A stretch of DNA of 64,000 nt from a bacterium SCSIO 12696 (GTDB lineage Bacteria; Pseudomonadota; Gammaproteobacteria; Pseudomonadales; Porticoccaceae). The translations under genes were made by a program, and so were the position numbers. Positions within the stretch are counted from its first letter, which is position 1. Each line of letters begins with the position of its first letter. Where the stretch lies: assembly GCA_024397955.1 (NCBI GenBank), contig CP073744.1:1798001-1862000 (forward strand), given 5' to 3'. This document shows positions 27,367 to 36,773 of this stretch, in pieces. The notes under the pieces are model-generated. The model ran no database searches and was not told where the DNA came from. It was given only the letters and a program-made list of their open reading frames with translations.

Positions 27367-27679
27367 AGACATTTCTCCGAGCTAACGAGCAGCGATGCTG
27401 CCTGGTGATAAGTTAGCCTTGAGAAAGTACACAAGAACAAAAGTTCCTGGCCGGAATTAGCGATGAAAAATGATGCAGCTTGAACTTTTTAGACAGCCTT
27501 GAAATCAATTTTATGAAAGCAAAAGGGGCTTTTATGAAGTATTGCCAACCGCTCTTGGCAGTGACAAACGCGGCTTTCTAAATAGAGTGTTTATTTCGAA
27601 TGATAGAGAAGAGCTTATGGGTGAAAGGCTCTTTCGGTAACCGTTTGACCGACTCTAAGAACTCATAAAACCGACAAGA
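27367..27679. other. Intergenic region between xagA-like gene and yfaE
   Basis: It should hold the promoter of the exopolysaccharide genes. I see a GAAC-TTTT-GTTC dyad (about 27436-27447) and a short TGCCAA/TTGGCA hairpin (about 27544-27561), but no gene and no convincing terminator. Confidence 0.4.
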
Positions 27680-28186
27680 CTAACCTTTTAGCTTCAGCTG
27701 CAAATCGGTTTTCGGCACACAGCAGCAAGGCAAAATTTCATCGTCATTAATCCACGCCATCGGCTCTTGCAAGTAAGCCACTTCGCCACTGACCAATTGG
27801 GTTCGACAGCTGCCACAGTAACCCTCTCGGCATTGATAAGGCACGTAAACGTCCTGCGATTCCAAAGACTCCAACAAGTTGTTGGCGTGCTGAAACTGCA
27901 CTACGGCCTCAGCGGCCTCATCCCCATTGATGTTGTGCACCGCCACCGCATGGGCGGGTTTGGCCATGCCATCCAGTTCAATTTGCGGCGTTTCTTCCGG
28001 CTGTTCCGGATTGCCCAGGGGAATAAAAAATTCCTGCTGTTCAAAAACGGAGTTATCCAGTGAAAGACTGTCCAGAGATAACAAGTCCACAGGCTCAGAT
28101 TCCAGTTCAAAAAAGGGTTTTTCGGGATTTGGGGTATCGAGTTGAAACTCGCTTTTTTTATGAGTGTCAGTTTTATCGATGGGCAT
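27680..28186 (-). CDS. yfaE: NrdB-maintenance [2Fe-2S] ferredoxin with N-terminal extension
   Basis: The last 95 residues match E. coli YfaE, which delivers electrons or iron to regenerate the tyrosyl radical cofactor of NrdB. The cluster cysteines lie in YQCREGYCGSCRTQL and EILPCCC. The frame continues about 73 residues upstream of the usual YfaE start with an acidic, low-complexity segment (LLSLDSLSLDNSVF, PEQPEETPQIE). I chose the ATG at 28186; a start at 27967 would give the bare ferredoxin. It follows nrdB by 105 nt on the same strand. Confidence 0.88.
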   Translation of the reverse strand: MPIDKTDTHKKSEFQLDTPNPEKPFFELESEPVDLLSLDSLSLDNSVFEQQEFFIPLGNPEQPEETPQIELDGMAKPAHAVAVHNINGDEAAEAVVQFQHANNLLESLESQDVYVPYQCREGYCGSCRTQLVSGEVAYLQEPMAWINDDEILPCCCVPKTDLQLKLKG

Positions 28187-28291
28187 AACGGAAATTATTT
28201 TTTGCCATTCTGAATACAGCGAGAAGTAACCTGTATTTTTATAGCCACAAGTTTTTTGGCTGCACTCAGAATGACTAATCAAAGTGCCTTC

Positions 28292-29422
28292 TTATAAAGA
28301 GAATTCCCCAAACTCTTCGGTATCTACTTCCGCGTCAATAGCACCCACCAGGTAGGAACTGATCTCCGACTCCTGTGGAGCTACTTGCACGTTGTCACTC
28401 ACCAGCCATGCATCCATCCAGGGCAGCGGGTTACTTTTCACACCAAAGGGCGCCGACAAATTGATTGCCTGCATACGCTGGTTAGTGATGTATTCGACGT
28501 ACTGGCAGAGAATGCCTTTGTTAAGGCCAATCATGGAACCTTCGCGGAACAGGTAGTCTGCCCAATCTTTTTCCTGCTGAGCCGCATCGGTAAACATCTG
28601 GATAACTTCCGGCTCACACTCGCGGGCAATATCTGCCATCTCCGGGTCGTCCTTACCCTGAGCAAATATCTGCATCATGTGCTGAGTAGAAGTGAGGTGA
28701 AGGGCTTCGTCCCGGGCGATCAATTTGATCACCTTGGCATTGCCTTCCATTTTGGCGCGTTCGGCAAAGGCAAAAGAGCAGGCAAAACTCACGTAAAAGC
28801 GGATCGCTTCCAGAATATTCACAGAGGCGACGGTCAGGTAGAGTTTTTTCTTCAGATCACGCAGGTCAACCACCACCTCTTTGCCGTTGATAGTATGGGT
28901 GCCGGCACCAAAGTTGTTGTAGTTGTTCACGCCTTCAATTAGGTCGTCGTAATAGCGAGTCACACTCTCGGCACGGGCGATGATGTGCTCGTTGTGCATG
29001 ATGTCATCAAACACCTCGCCGGGGTTGGGAATGATGTTGCGAATAATGTGCGTATAGGAGCGAGAGTGAATGGTCTCACTGAATGACCAAGTTTCGATCC
29101 AGGTTTCCAGTTCCGGCAGCGATACGATGGGCAGCAGGGCCACGTTGGGCGAACGTCCTTGCACGGAATCCAACAAGGTCTGGTACTTGAGATTAGAGAC
29201 GAAAATGTGTTTTTCGTGCGCGGGCAGATTCGCGAAGTCGCTGCGGTCGTTGGACAAGTCCACCTCTTCCGGGCGCCAGAAGAACGACAACTGTTTTTCG
29301 ATCAGCTGTTCAAAAATAGGGTATTTCTGCACATCGTAGCGAGACACATTCACGTTTTCGCCAAAGAACATGGGTTGTTCCAAAGCGTTGAATTCATTGC
29401 GGTTAAAGGTTTGGTAAGTCAT
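28292..29422 (-). CDS. nrdB: Ribonucleotide reductase class Ia, beta subunit
   Basis: This 376-aa di-iron/tyrosyl-radical subunit matches the enterobacterial NrdB type. Iron ligands are recognisable in [44 protein letters not shown] and [15 protein letters not shown]. The C-terminal tail ends in an acidic EEFGEFSL peptide, the part that docks NrdA. It lies 138 nt after nrdA, with a 97-bp palindromic repeat in the gap. Confidence 0.96.
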   Translation of the reverse strand: MTYQTFNRNEFNALEQPMFFGENVNVSRYDVQKYPIFEQLIEKQLSFFWRPEEVDLSNDRSDFANLPAHEKHIFVSNLKYQTLLDSVQGRSPNVALLPIVSLPELETWIETWSFSETIHSRSYTHIIRNIIPNPGEVFDDIMHNEHIIARAESVTRYYDDLIEGVNNYNNFGAGTHTINGKEVVVDLRDLKKKLYLTVASVNILEAIRFYVSFACSFAFAERAKMEGNAKVIKLIARDEALHLTSTQHMMQIFAQGKDDPEMADIARECEPEVIQMFTDAAQQEKDWADYLFREGSMIGLNKGILCQYVEYITNQRMQAINLSAPFGVKSNPLPWMDAWLVSDNVQVAPQESEISSYLVGAIDAEVDTEEFGEFSL

Positions 29423-29456
29423 ACACTCTTACTCTTTATATATCCAGTTAACAGCC

Positions 29457-29553
29457 CGTCATTGCGAGTGAGCGTAGCGAATGTGGCAATCTCCATCAGC
29501 ACACAACTAGCTTCAAAAGATTGCCGCGTCGCCTGCGGCTCCTCGCAATGACG
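29457..29553. repeat. Dispersed inverted repeat (family C) between nrdA and nrdB
   Basis: CGTCATTGCGAGTGAGCGTA at the nrdB side and GGCTCCTCGCAATGACG at the nrdA side pair as outer arms, with inner arms GGCAATCT and AGATTGCC-like sequence. The type is common in bacterial genomes. In the nrdAB mRNA it would form one long hairpin that could affect the NrdA:NrdB ratio. Confidence 0.8.
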
Positions 29554-29560
29554 AGGGTTA

Positions 29561-31834
29561 TCAAATCTTGCAAGCGCCGCCAGCGCAACCGTCGTCTTCC
29601 TCCAGATGGCTGTCGGAAGCACCATCGCGGGTGTTGTGGTAATACAAGGTTTTCAGGCCCAGCTTGTAGGTGGTTAACAAGTCTTTCAGCAACAGTTTCA
29701 TGGGCACTTTTTTATCCGGGAAGCGCGCTGGATCGTAATTGGTGTTAGCGGAAATCGCTTGATCCACAAACTTCTGCATAATGCCGACCAACTGCAGGTA
29801 ACCGTCGTTGCCCGGAATATTCCACAGTAGTTCATAGTTTTCCCGATACTTATCAAGCTCCGGCACCACCTGCTTGAGAATGCCGTCTTTCGACGCCTTC
29901 ACTGACACAAAGCCCCGTGGCGGCTCAATACCGTTGGTGGCATTGCTGATTTGGCTGGACGTTTCTGAGGGCATCAACGCCGTCAAGGTAGAATTGCGCA
30001 AACCATCGCGAACGATATCCTGGCGCAGGCCTTCCCAATCCAAGTGCAGAGGTTCGTCGCAAATAGTGTCCAGGTCGCTCTTGTAGTTGTCGATGGGCAA
30101 TACGCCCTGAGCGTAACGGGTGTCTTCAAATTTGCGGCAGGTGCCAAATTCCCGAGCCAGCTGGTTAGACGCCTTCAGCAGGTAGTACTGAATGGCCTCA
30201 AAAGTACGATGGGTAAGACCATTGGCTGAACCGTCAGAGTACTTGGCGCCATTTTTGGCCAGATAGTAGGCGTAGTTAATCACGCCGACGCCGAGGGTGC
30301 GGCGGTCCATGGAGCCTTTTTCCGCCGCGGCTACCGGGTAATCCTGGTAGGACAGCAAGCTATCCAGGGCACGTACCAGCAAATCGGCCAGTTCTTCCAA
30401 GTCATCCAGCGAATCCAACGCACCCAGGTTAAAGGCCGCCAGTGTACACAGGGCAATCTCACCGTCGGTGTCGTTGATGTCTTCCAGCGGCGCGGTAGGC
30501 AGAGCAATTTCCAGACACAGGTTGGACTGGCGCACCGGCGCTTTGCTGGGGTCGAAGGGGCCGTTGTTGTTGCAGTGATCCACGTTTTGCAGATAGATAC
30601 GGCCAGTGGACGCGCGCTCCTGCATAAACTGGCTGAACAAATCCACCGCTTTCAGGCTCTTCTTGCGAATGTTGTCGTCTTGCTCGTACTGGCGGTAAAG
30701 CTGCTCAAATTTTTCCTGATCTTCAAAAAACGCATCGTACAAGCCGGGCACATCGGAAGGGCTGAATAAGGTAATGTCGCCCCCTTTAATGAGGCGCTCG
30801 TACATCAGCTTGTTGAATTGCACACCGTAGTCCAGGTGGCGAACGCGGTTTTCTTCCACCCCACGGTTGTTTTTCAATACCAGCAAGGATTCCACCTCCA
30901 GGTGCCAAATGGGGTAGAACAGTGTAGCGGCGCCACCACGTACTCCACCCTGGGAGCAGCTTTTGACCGCCGTCTGGAAGTGTTTGTAAAAGGGGATACA
31001 ACCGGTATGAAACGCCTCACCGCCGCGAATTTCGGAACCCAGCGCGCGAATTTTACCGGCGTTCACACCAATGCCAGCGCGATGGCTTACGTAACGGACA
31101 ATGGCAGCGGAGGTAGCACTGATGGAGTCAAGAGAATCGCCACACTCAATCAGTACGCAAGAGCTGAACTGGCGAGTAGGCGTGCGCACGCCGGACATAA
31201 TTGGCGTTGGCAAAGACACTTTAAAAGTGGACACCGCATCGTAAAAGCGGCGGATGTAGTCCATACGGGTTTGTTGCGGATAGCTGGCAAACAAACAAGC
31301 GCCAATCAATACATAGAGAAACTGCGGACTCTCAAAAATCTCACCAGTTACCCGGTTCTGCACCAGATACTTACCTTCCAGCTGTTTGACCGCCGCGTAG
31401 CTGAACTTGAGATCCCGGCAGTGATCCAGGAAAGAGTCCATTTCATCAAATTCTTCCGGGGTGTAATCCGTCAGCAGATTGGCATCGTAGCGCTTGGCAT
31501 CTACCTGTTTGGCTACGTGCTCGTAGAGCGTGGGCGGCTCGTATTGGCCGTAGGCTTTCTTGCGCAGGTGGAAAATGTTCAACCGTGCCGCCAGGTATTG
31601 GTAGTCCGGGCGCTCTTCTGAAATCAGGTCAGCGGCGGACTTGATCAGGGTTTCGTGGATATCAGCGGTTTTAATGCCATCGACAAATTGCAGGTGTGCT
31701 TTCAATTCCACTTCGGACACTGACACGTTGTCCAAACCCGCTGCAGCCCATTCGACGACTTTATGGATTTTGTCCAGATCAATGGCTTCCGTACGGCCAT
31801 TCCGCTTGGTCACTTTCAGATCGCTGCTATTCAT
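29561..31834 (-). CDS. nrdA: Ribonucleotide reductase class Ia, alpha subunit
   Basis: The 757-aa catalytic subunit starts with an ATP-cone (VTKRNGRTEAIDLDKIHKVV), so overall activity is probably subject to dATP inhibition. Catalytic cysteines occur in RQFSSCVLIECGD and SNLCLEIALP, with EIALCTLAAFNLG close by; the radical-transfer tyrosines are in KTLYYHNTRDG. The C-terminal redox pair CAGGACKI is intact. The chain follows E. coli NrdA almost throughout. Upstream lie two NrdR boxes 32 bp apart. Confidence 0.97.
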   Translation of the reverse strand: MNSSDLKVTKRNGRTEAIDLDKIHKVVEWAAAGLDNVSVSEVELKAHLQFVDGIKTADIHETLIKSAADLISEERPDYQYLAARLNIFHLRKKAYGQYEPPTLYEHVAKQVDAKRYDANLLTDYTPEEFDEMDSFLDHCRDLKFSYAAVKQLEGKYLVQNRVTGEIFESPQFLYVLIGACLFASYPQQTRMDYIRRFYDAVSTFKVSLPTPIMSGVRTPTRQFSSCVLIECGDSLDSISATSAAIVRYVSHRAGIGVNAGKIRALGSEIRGGEAFHTGCIPFYKHFQTAVKSCSQGGVRGGAATLFYPIWHLEVESLLVLKNNRGVEENRVRHLDYGVQFNKLMYERLIKGGDITLFSPSDVPGLYDAFFEDQEKFEQLYRQYEQDDNIRKKSLKAVDLFSQFMQERASTGRIYLQNVDHCNNNGPFDPSKAPVRQSNLCLEIALPTAPLEDINDTDGEIALCTLAAFNLGALDSLDDLEELADLLVRALDSLLSYQDYPVAAAEKGSMDRRTLGVGVINYAYYLAKNGAKYSDGSANGLTHRTFEAIQYYLLKASNQLAREFGTCRKFEDTRYAQGVLPIDNYKSDLDTICDEPLHLDWEGLRQDIVRDGLRNSTLTALMPSETSSQISNATNGIEPPRGFVSVKASKDGILKQVVPELDKYRENYELLWNIPGNDGYLQLVGIMQKFVDQAISANTNYDPARFPDKKVPMKLLLKDLLTTYKLGLKTLYYHNTRDGASDSHLEEDDGCAGGACKI

Positions 31835-31997
31835 GATTTACCCATTTTTGGTGAAGTTATCGCTCTGACGACGTTTTTATTTTGAGAAATATGACGGATA
31901 GCGTCCATTTAGGCACTTTTAGCCGCAAATTCCTTTGCTTAGCACTATTTATCGGTAATTTATTGGAAATCTGTAGAGATTAGCCACCCCGTTGGAC

Positions 31998-32013
31998 ACA
32001 CAATATAGTGTGT
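31998..32013. promoter_or_regulatory. NrdR box 1 upstream of nrdA
   Basis: ACACAATATAGTGTGT matches the NrdR consensus acaCwAtATaTwGtgt with about one core mismatch. It lies about 165 bp before nrdA. Confidence 0.8.
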
Positions 32014-32029
32014 TCATTAAATGGTGGCA

Positions 32030-32045
32030 ACACTATATGTAGGTA
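32030..32045. promoter_or_regulatory. NrdR box 2 upstream of nrdA
   Basis: ACACTATATGTAGGTA keeps the core CTATATGTAG. It lies 32 bp (about three helical turns) from box 1, the spacing NrdR pairs normally have. The remaining gap 31835-32231 holds the nrdA promoter and no recognised gene. Confidence 0.75.
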
Positions 32046-32231
32046 TTTTTTGAACGGCGTTCATTTCAACGGTCACCACAAAACAGGATGTAAGTAAGCA
32101 CTCACCCAAAAGCCTACAGCGGGGAAAGACACTGCAAAATTCAACTGAAAAATCGGCCTTTGCTAACCCCATGGTTGTACTCAAATAAGCCGGTAGCAGC
32201 ATTTTTTTTACGATGGGGTTACAGTTGGAGC

Positions 32232-32477
32232 GTGGAACAACGTGAATTTTTTGAAATCCCCAACCCCTGCCAGGGCGTGTGTAAAAGCGGCCCCCGTGGC
32301 TATTGCTATGGCTGCTTTCGAAGCCGGGATGAACGCCAGCACTGGAACAGCTTGGACGACCCGATAAAGCGCAAAATTGTACATGCCTGCGCACTGCGAA
32401 AGCGGCGCTATGAGATGGGACAAGCTATTGTTGAAGATGGCGAAGAGGACATCCTGCAACAGCGCTTATTTGACTAA
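32232..32477 (+). CDS. DUF1289 cysteine-cluster protein
   Basis: The frame encodes NPCQGVCKSGPRGYCYGCFR followed by SRDERQHWNSL, the four-cysteine C-x3-C-x8-C-x2-C pattern of DUF1289 (YdhL-like, predicted Fe-S or zinc binding). Function is unknown. The start is uncertain: the GTG at 32232 gives 81 aa but has a poorly placed GGAG, and the frame remains open up to a TTG at 32160. It diverges from nrdA and converges on mutM. Confidence 0.75.
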   Translation: MEQREFFEIPNPCQGVCKSGPRGYCYGCFRSRDERQHWNSLDDPIKRKIVHACALRKRRYEMGQAIVEDGEEDILQQRLFD

Positions 32478-32506
32478 ACGTATTGCCTGCCCAGCCACAA
32501 AAGATC

Positions 32507-33322
32507 TTAACGCTGGCAGTACCCACAGTACACGGTTGTTCGCTGGGCCAAGCGAACCTCTTTTAAGGCTGCACCGCATTGAAGGCAAGGCTCACCTCCC
32601 CGCCCGTACACGGATAGCTGCTGGGCAAAATACCCCGGCTTACCATCACCACCCACAAAATCTTTTAAGGTCGTACCGCCTTGCTCGATAGCGCGAGCCA
32701 ACACCGTTTTGATCGTACCAGCGAGCACTCTGTAACGGGCGCGAGAGATTCGCCCAGCCTCACGCAAGGGGTGAATACCCGCAGCAAACAGGGCTTCGTT
32801 GGCGTAAATATTTCCCACACCCACCACCACGTTGCTGTTCATCACAAAGCTTTTAACGGGTACTTTGCGGCGCCGGGAGCAGCTGTACAAATAGTCACCA
32901 TCAAAATCATCGCTCAAAGGCTCAGGCCCCAGAGCCTTTAATAAAGAATGCTGCAGAGGCTCTCCATCCACCCACAAAACCGCACCAAAACGACGAGGAT
33001 CGGTAAAACGTATAGCGCGCCCGTTGTTCATTTCAATATCGAGATGATCGTGCTTGCCTACAGGCTGGTCGACAGGCACCACTCTCAAGCTGCCAGACAT
33101 ACCCAAGTGCATCAGCAAATGGCCGTTACCGACCTGCCACAACAAATATTTGCCTCGCCGCCACAGAGATTGAACCTTGTGGCCAAGCAACTGTTGCTCC
33201 AAATCGTCGGGTACGGGCCAACGCAGCTGACGGTGACGCACCGCCACAGCCTGTACCCTCTTATGGGTGGTGTAAGGGGAAATGCCCCTCAGAGTGGTTT
33301 CAACTTCCGGTAATTCAGGCAT
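32507..33322 (-). CDS. mutM: Formamidopyrimidine-DNA glycosylase
   Basis: The 271-aa base-excision repair enzyme removes 8-oxoguanine and FaPy lesions. It starts [10 protein letters not shown] (catalytic P2 and E3), has the beta-elimination lysine in WRRGKYLLW, the H2TH region [19 protein letters not shown], and the C-terminal zinc finger [20 protein letters not shown] with a closing CGYC. All elements are intact and length is typical. Confidence 0.97.
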   Translation of the reverse strand: MPELPEVETTLRGISPYTTHKRVQAVAVRHRQLRWPVPDDLEQQLLGHKVQSLWRRGKYLLWQVGNGHLLMHLGMSGSLRVVPVDQPVGKHDHLDIEMNNGRAIRFTDPRRFGAVLWVDGEPLQHSLLKALGPEPLSDDFDGDYLYSCSRRRKVPVKSFVMNSNVVVGVGNIYANEALFAAGIHPLREAGRISRARYRVLAGTIKTVLARAIEQGGTTLKDFVGGDGKPGYFAQQLSVYGRGGEPCLQCGAALKEVRLAQRTTVYCGYCQR

Positions 33323-33468
33323 TTTTTATGGCCTTTACACTGTGACAATAAAAATAACTCTGGCATACTAGCGGCGCTAAACAATCCATCACAATAGAAT
33401 TTTGTGGGCGACAACGGAATTTTGCCGTTTGCTCGACTCACTCAAGAGTTTAAGGGTAGGGGTAATCA

Positions 33469-33891
33469 ATGGCTTTAGGTAAGCGCAGAAAGGCAGAGGA
33501 CGAATCAGAAATTGATCTGACACCGATGCTGGACGTTGTATTTATCATGCTGATCTTCTTTATTGTGACAGCATCGTTTGTGAAAGAATCGGGGATCGAT
33601 CTCAACAAACCACCTTCCAACGACAGCCCACCACCCGAAGACGACAACAAGCCTAAAAACGTTGTCTTTGAAGTGACTGCTGACGGCCAGATCCTGCTGA
33701 AGAAGCGTTTGGTTGATATCCGCTCGGTTCGCGCCAACATTGAGCGCATGAAAGCGGAAAACCCGGAAGCCAAGGTTATTGTTCAGGCCCACCCCCAGGC
33801 TCCTTCAAAAGTATTTATCGGCATTGCCGACCAGGCGCGGGAAGCAGAAGTGGCTCACGGTGACATTACCCTGAGCTTTAAAGAAGAGTAA
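33469..33891 (+). CDS. exbD: Biopolymer transport protein ExbD/TolR family
   Basis: The 140-aa protein has one membrane helix (about residues 20-42) with the proton-path aspartate in DLTPMLDVVFIMLIFFIVTA, and a periplasmic domain. The family works with ExbB and TonB to energise outer-membrane receptors. No exbB or tonB lies beside it, so it is an orphan copy here. A proline- and aspartate-rich linker (SNDSPPPEDDNKPKN) separates the helix from the domain. A strong terminator follows at 33914-33938. Confidence 0.9.
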   Translation: MALGKRRKAEDESEIDLTPMLDVVFIMLIFFIVTASFVKESGIDLNKPPSNDSPPPEDDNKPKNVVFEVTADGQILLKKRLVDIRSVRANIERMKAENPEAKVIVQAHPQAPSKVFIGIADQAREAEVAHGDITLSFKEE

Positions 33892-33913
33892 CTTCTCGCT
33901 TTAGCAGATTGAA

Positions 33914-33938
33914 AGCCCGGCTCCAGCCGGGCTTTTTT
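33914..33938 (+). terminator. Terminator after exbD
   Basis: AGCCCGGCT/AGCCGGGCT stem around CC, followed by six T. Confidence 0.9.
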
Positions 33939-33998
33939 ATGGGCGATACTTTCTCAATCTCGACACGGCCACCAATAGATCCAACAAACAGCAGCCAT

Positions 33999-34028
33999 AA
34001 AAAAACCCGGCCAGGGCCGGGTTTTTTT
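33999..34028. terminator. Bidirectional terminator at the end of rpmBG
   Basis: Seven A, the stem ACCCGGCC/GGCCGGGT, and seven T. It lies 14 nt past the rpmG stop. Confidence 0.9.
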
Positions 34029-34042
34029 CAAAACGCAATCTC

Positions 34043-34210
34043 TTACTTGATCTTGGCTTCTTTATACATCACGTGCTGACGGATGGTTGGATCGTACTTT
34101 TTCATTTCCAACTTTTCCGGCTTGGTGCGCTTGTTCTTGTCAGTAGTGTAGTAGTGGCCGGTTCCAGCACTGGATACCAGCTTGATCTTGTCACGGTTTG
34201 ACTTGGCCAT
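34043..34210 (-). CDS. rpmG: 50S ribosomal protein L33
   Basis: The minus strand encodes 55 residues, [20 protein letters not shown], then [20 protein letters not shown] and a tail ending EAKIK, the E. coli-type L33. It lacks the CxxC pairs, so it is the zinc-independent form. It follows rpmB by 35 nt in the usual rpmB-rpmG pair. Confidence 0.97.
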   Translation of the reverse strand: MAKSNRDKIKLVSSAGTGHYYTTDKNKRTKPEKLEMKKYDPTIRQHVMYKEAKIK

Positions 34211-34245
34211 AAGCCTTCTCCTTTACAAAAAACGCCGCGGGCGCT

Positions 34246-34482
34246 TTAAACTTTTTCGCCGCGTGCGCGGATTTCAGTCAGCACCTGGTCGATGCCCTTC
34301 TTGTCGATAATACGCATACCCTTAGTGGAAACACGCAGTTTTACAAAACGCTTTTCGCCTTCCACCCAGAAGCGGTGGGTGTGCAGGTTCGGCTCGAACC
34401 GACGACGGGTGCGGTTCTTGGCGTGAGATACATTGTTACCGGTCATCGGGCGCTTGCCGGTAACCTGACATACTTTAGACAT
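34246..34482 (-). CDS. rpmB: 50S ribosomal protein L28
   Basis: The 78-aa protein, [20 protein letters not shown] followed by [20 protein letters not shown], is typical proteobacterial L28 and is co-transcribed with rpmG. There is no zinc-ribbon cysteine set. GGCAACG upstream of the ATG is a modest ribosome site. Confidence 0.97.
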   Translation of the reverse strand: MSKVCQVTGKRPMTGNNVSHAKNRTRRRFEPNLHTHRFWVEGEKRFVKLRVSTKGMRIIDKKGIDQVLTEIRARGEKV

Positions 34483-34701
34483 GACGTTGCCTCTATAGCC
34501 TGTTACTTCACCGCCACGGCCGATTTCAGTCGGGGCAATGGTCTTGAATTTACTGTAATTTCAGCGGGCCAGCGGGCAGCTATTAACCGTTACCAAAAGG
34601 GCCAACCCAAAAGAGGCGCGATTTATACCAGAAAGCCCTGATACAAGCAAATAAATTATCAGCTGCGGGAGGCAAGTGCATTGAGCAGGCACGCTGCTTT
34701 C

Positions 34702-35376
34702 TCAAAGCTTTCCTCGCTCAGCTAAGGACACAACCTGCCCCACCCCAACAATTATGTGATCCAAAACCCTCACGTCTACCAGAGCCAACGCTTGCTTTAA
34801 CTGCTGGGTAATCGCCACATCCGCCTGGCTGGGTTCAGCCATACCGGACGGGTGATTATGAGCAAAGATAAGTGATGCAGCATTGTAGTGAAGCGCTCGT
34901 CGCACCACTTCACGGGGATACACCGCCACGCCATCCACTGTGCCGTAAAACAGCTCTTCAAACGCAATAAGGCGATGTTGGGAATCGAGAAACAGGGCGG
35001 CAAACACCTCCTGTTGACGAGATTGCAATTGCAGGCGCAAATAGGATGAAACTGCCGTTGGGCTGGTGAACACCTGCTCGCGCTCCATCGCTTCCTGCAA
35101 ATGACGACGAGCCAGCTCAAGGCTCGCTTGTAACTGTGCGTATTTGGCACTGCCCAATCCCTTGAGTTGGCAAAATTGCCGGCAGTCCGCCTGCAGCAGT
35201 GACACCAGACTGCCAAAGTGAGCCAGCATTTCCCTGGCCAGGTCTACTGCGGTTTTACCAGCACTGCCGGTGCGCAAAAAAATCGCCAGCAATTCGGTAT
35301 CTGACAGCGCTGCTGCGCCCTGTCGAATCAACTTTTCCCTGGGGCGTTCCCACTCGGGCCAATCCTGAATAACCAT
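34702..35376 (-). CDS. radC: RadC/YicR family JAB1-MPN protein
   Basis: The 224-aa protein has an N-terminal helix-hairpin-helix region ([18 protein letters not shown]) and a C-terminal MPN domain with the JAMM motif [20 protein letters not shown] (His-x-His...Asp). The name radC is historical; a direct repair role was not upheld for the E. coli protein. It diverges from coaBC, a common arrangement. Confidence 0.93.
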   Translation of the reverse strand: MVIQDWPEWERPREKLIRQGAAALSDTELLAIFLRTGSAGKTAVDLAREMLAHFGSLVSLLQADCRQFCQLKGLGSAKYAQLQASLELARRHLQEAMEREQVFTSPTAVSSYLRLQLQSRQQEVFAALFLDSQHRLIAFEELFYGTVDGVAVYPREVVRRALHYNAASLIFAHNHPSGMAEPSQADVAITQQLKQALALVDVRVLDHIIVGVGQVVSLAERGKL

Positions 35377-35555
35377 AATTCTTCCCTGTGAAATTCCGTT
35401 TTCTCAATATAGCTAACAAGTCAGTGAACACTTACTGTCAACTATATATTGGCCACTGCTCAGTCAAACATTCGCGCAGATTCGCAACAGCGACTTTTCA
35501 TATGAGCAGCTAACAGGTATCTTAGCGCTTTTGTTGTACCCTTTCAGGAAACCCA

Positions 35556-36752
35556 ATGACGTCCCTAACCAACAAACGCATCCTTCTTGGTGTGAGCGGA
35601 GGTATTGCCGCTTACAAAAGCGCCGACTTGGTGCGCCGCCTGCAAGACGCCGGTGCGGAAGTGCAGGTGGTAATGACACCAGCTGCGTGCGAATTTATTA
35701 CCCCACTGACCATGCAAGCACTGTCTGGTAACCCGGTGCATACCTCACTACTGGATCCAGAGGCAGAGGCCGCTATGGGCCATATCGAGCTGGCTCGCTG
35801 GGCCGACTTGTTGCTGGTGGCCCCCGCTTCCGCCGACTTTCTGGCACGCCTGGCTCAAGGCCAGGGCAACGACTTGCTCAGCACACTTTGTCTGGCCTGC
35901 CCATCCCCCATCGCTGTGGCCCCGGCTATGAACCAGGCGATGTATCGCAGCCAAAGCACACAAGATAACCTGACCCAGCTGGCAGAGCGCAATATCCATA
36001 TATTCGGCCCAGCGGAAGGATCACAGGCCTGTGGCGATGTAGGCCCAGGTAGGGTATTGGAGCCCTTGGAACTGGTGGAGCATGCAGCCAGCCTGTTTAC
36101 CAGTGGAGCCCTGGCCGGCAAGCGGGTGGTGATTACCGCCGGCCCAACCCGTGAACCACTGGACCCCGTGCGCTACATCAGCAATTACAGCTCTGGCAAG
36201 ATGGGTTATGCCTTGGCAGAAGCCGCCGCAGAAGCCGGAGCAGACACAGTACTGATTAGCGGACCGGTAAATTTGCCGCCACCGGATCGGGTTACCACCG
36301 TTAGGGTCGTCAGCGCCCTGGATATGCACAGCGCCGCCATAGAGCACGCCGCAGGTACTGACCTATTTATTGCCACCGCTGCGGTCGCCGATTACCGTCC
36401 GGTACAGATGGCGGAGCAAAAAATCAAGAAAAGCGGCGATGAGATTACTTTGCAACTCACCAAGAACCCGGATATTGTCGCATCAGTGGCAGCGATGGAA
36501 CCCAGGCCCACAACCATTGGCTTTGCCGCCGAAAGTGAGAATCTGGAACAATATGCCCGTGGCAAGCTGGAACGGAAAAAGTTGGACCTGGTCATCGCAA
36601 ACGATATCTGCTGCGATGGCATTGGCTTTAACAGTGACGACAACCAGGTATCCGTAGTCAGCAGCAACGGCATTGAAACCTTGCCCAAGCTCAATAAACA
36701 GATACTGGCCAGGGAATTGATCCAGCGCTTTGCCACGTTGTTGGCAACCTAA
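35556..36752 (+). CDS. coaBC: Bifunctional PPC decarboxylase / PPC synthase (coenzyme A synthesis)
   Basis: Residues 1-190 form the FMN-dependent CoaC part, with [18 protein letters not shown], the active-site His in [19 protein letters not shown], and the substrate-clamp Cys in [12 protein letters not shown]. Residues 190-398 form CoaB, with [20 protein letters not shown] and KIKK. The enzyme joins 4'-phosphopantothenate to cysteine and decarboxylates the product. The dut gene that follows coaBC in many gammaproteobacteria is absent, and algC follows directly. Confidence 0.96.
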   Translation: MTSLTNKRILLGVSGGIAAYKSADLVRRLQDAGAEVQVVMTPAACEFITPLTMQALSGNPVHTSLLDPEAEAAMGHIELARWADLLLVAPASADFLARLAQGQGNDLLSTLCLACPSPIAVAPAMNQAMYRSQSTQDNLTQLAERNIHIFGPAEGSQACGDVGPGRVLEPLELVEHAASLFTSGALAGKRVVITAGPTREPLDPVRYISNYSSGKMGYALAEAAAEAGADTVLISGPVNLPPPDRVTTVRVVSALDMHSAAIEHAAGTDLFIATAAVADYRPVQMAEQKIKKSGDEITLQLTKNPDIVASVAAMEPRPTTIGFAAESENLEQYARGKLERKKLDLVIANDICCDGIGFNSDDNQVSVVSSNGIETLPKLNKQILARELIQRFATLLAT

Positions 36753-36773
36753 ACGGACAAAGACAAACACAGC

